DNA of 14,452 nucleotides from SHLQ01 sp964562985 (GTDB lineage: Bacteria > Actinomycetota > Acidimicrobiia > Acidimicrobiales > SHLQ01): NCBI GenBank assembly GCA_964562985.1, contig CAZLWE010000075.1, forward strand, positions 1 through 14,452, given 5' to 3'. The notes under the pieces are model-generated. The model had not been told where the DNA came from, made no database searches, and worked only from the letters and a program-made list of their open reading frames with translations. Shown piece by piece: positions 14,379 to 14,452 of this stretch. A program made the position numbers and the translations under genes. Within the stretch, counting starts at the first letter, position 1, and each line of letters begins with the position of its first letter.

Positions 14379-14452
<74 letters not shown>

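Overview
The window looks like chromosomal DNA of an actinobacterium, possibly the Acidimicrobiia; this is inferred from moderately high GC (hand-counted lines run from about 47 to 65 percent), frequent GTG and TTG starts, tRNA genes without an encoded CCA, an apparent leaderless promoter and a WhiG/FliA-type sigma factor. No phage, transposase, integrase, rRNA or CRISPR array was seen. The genes are densely packed with short gaps.

Layout. At 1-54 is the 3' part of tRNA-Ser(TGA), followed by a strong hairpin. At 239-2914 (+) is a membrane-bound GGDEF-EAL cyclic-di-GMP enzyme, followed at once by tRNA-Ser(GCT) at 2937-3028 and its terminator. From 8007 down to 3083 runs a minus-strand cluster: a 71-residue membrane peptide with a YIDAGT motif, a two-part protein with a kinase-like half and a methyltransferase half (NoeA-like), a polytopic membrane protein of the sulfatase/alkaline-phosphatase fold, and a SulP anion transporter. 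Divergent from it, on the plus strand, are a PlsC-like acyltransferase (8130-9188) and an inositol-monophosphatase-family phosphatase, probably HisN (9228-10076). A second minus-strand block runs from 14027 down to 10142: a Wzz-like membrane protein with a long acidic tail, an unlisted 48-residue membrane peptide, a Rossmann-fold reductase and a sigma-28-family sigma factor. The right edge holds a complete tRNA-Ile(GAT) on the minus strand, preceded by a structured stretch with a duplicated 60-bp element.

How the parts may work together. The most interesting unit is the cluster 8007-4733. Its three proteins are a tiny membrane peptide, a soluble methyltransferase with kinase-like residues, and a membrane enzyme with an extracytoplasmic phosphotransferase/hydrolase-type domain. 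The second and third genes overlap by four bases, and the first and second lie in the same reading frame with one TAG between them. This suggests a cell-envelope glycan or lipid modification pathway whose substrate is unknown. The Wzz-like protein to the right points to polysaccharide export in the same chromosomal area, but no glycosyltransferase, Wzx or Wzy is present, so that link is only inferred.
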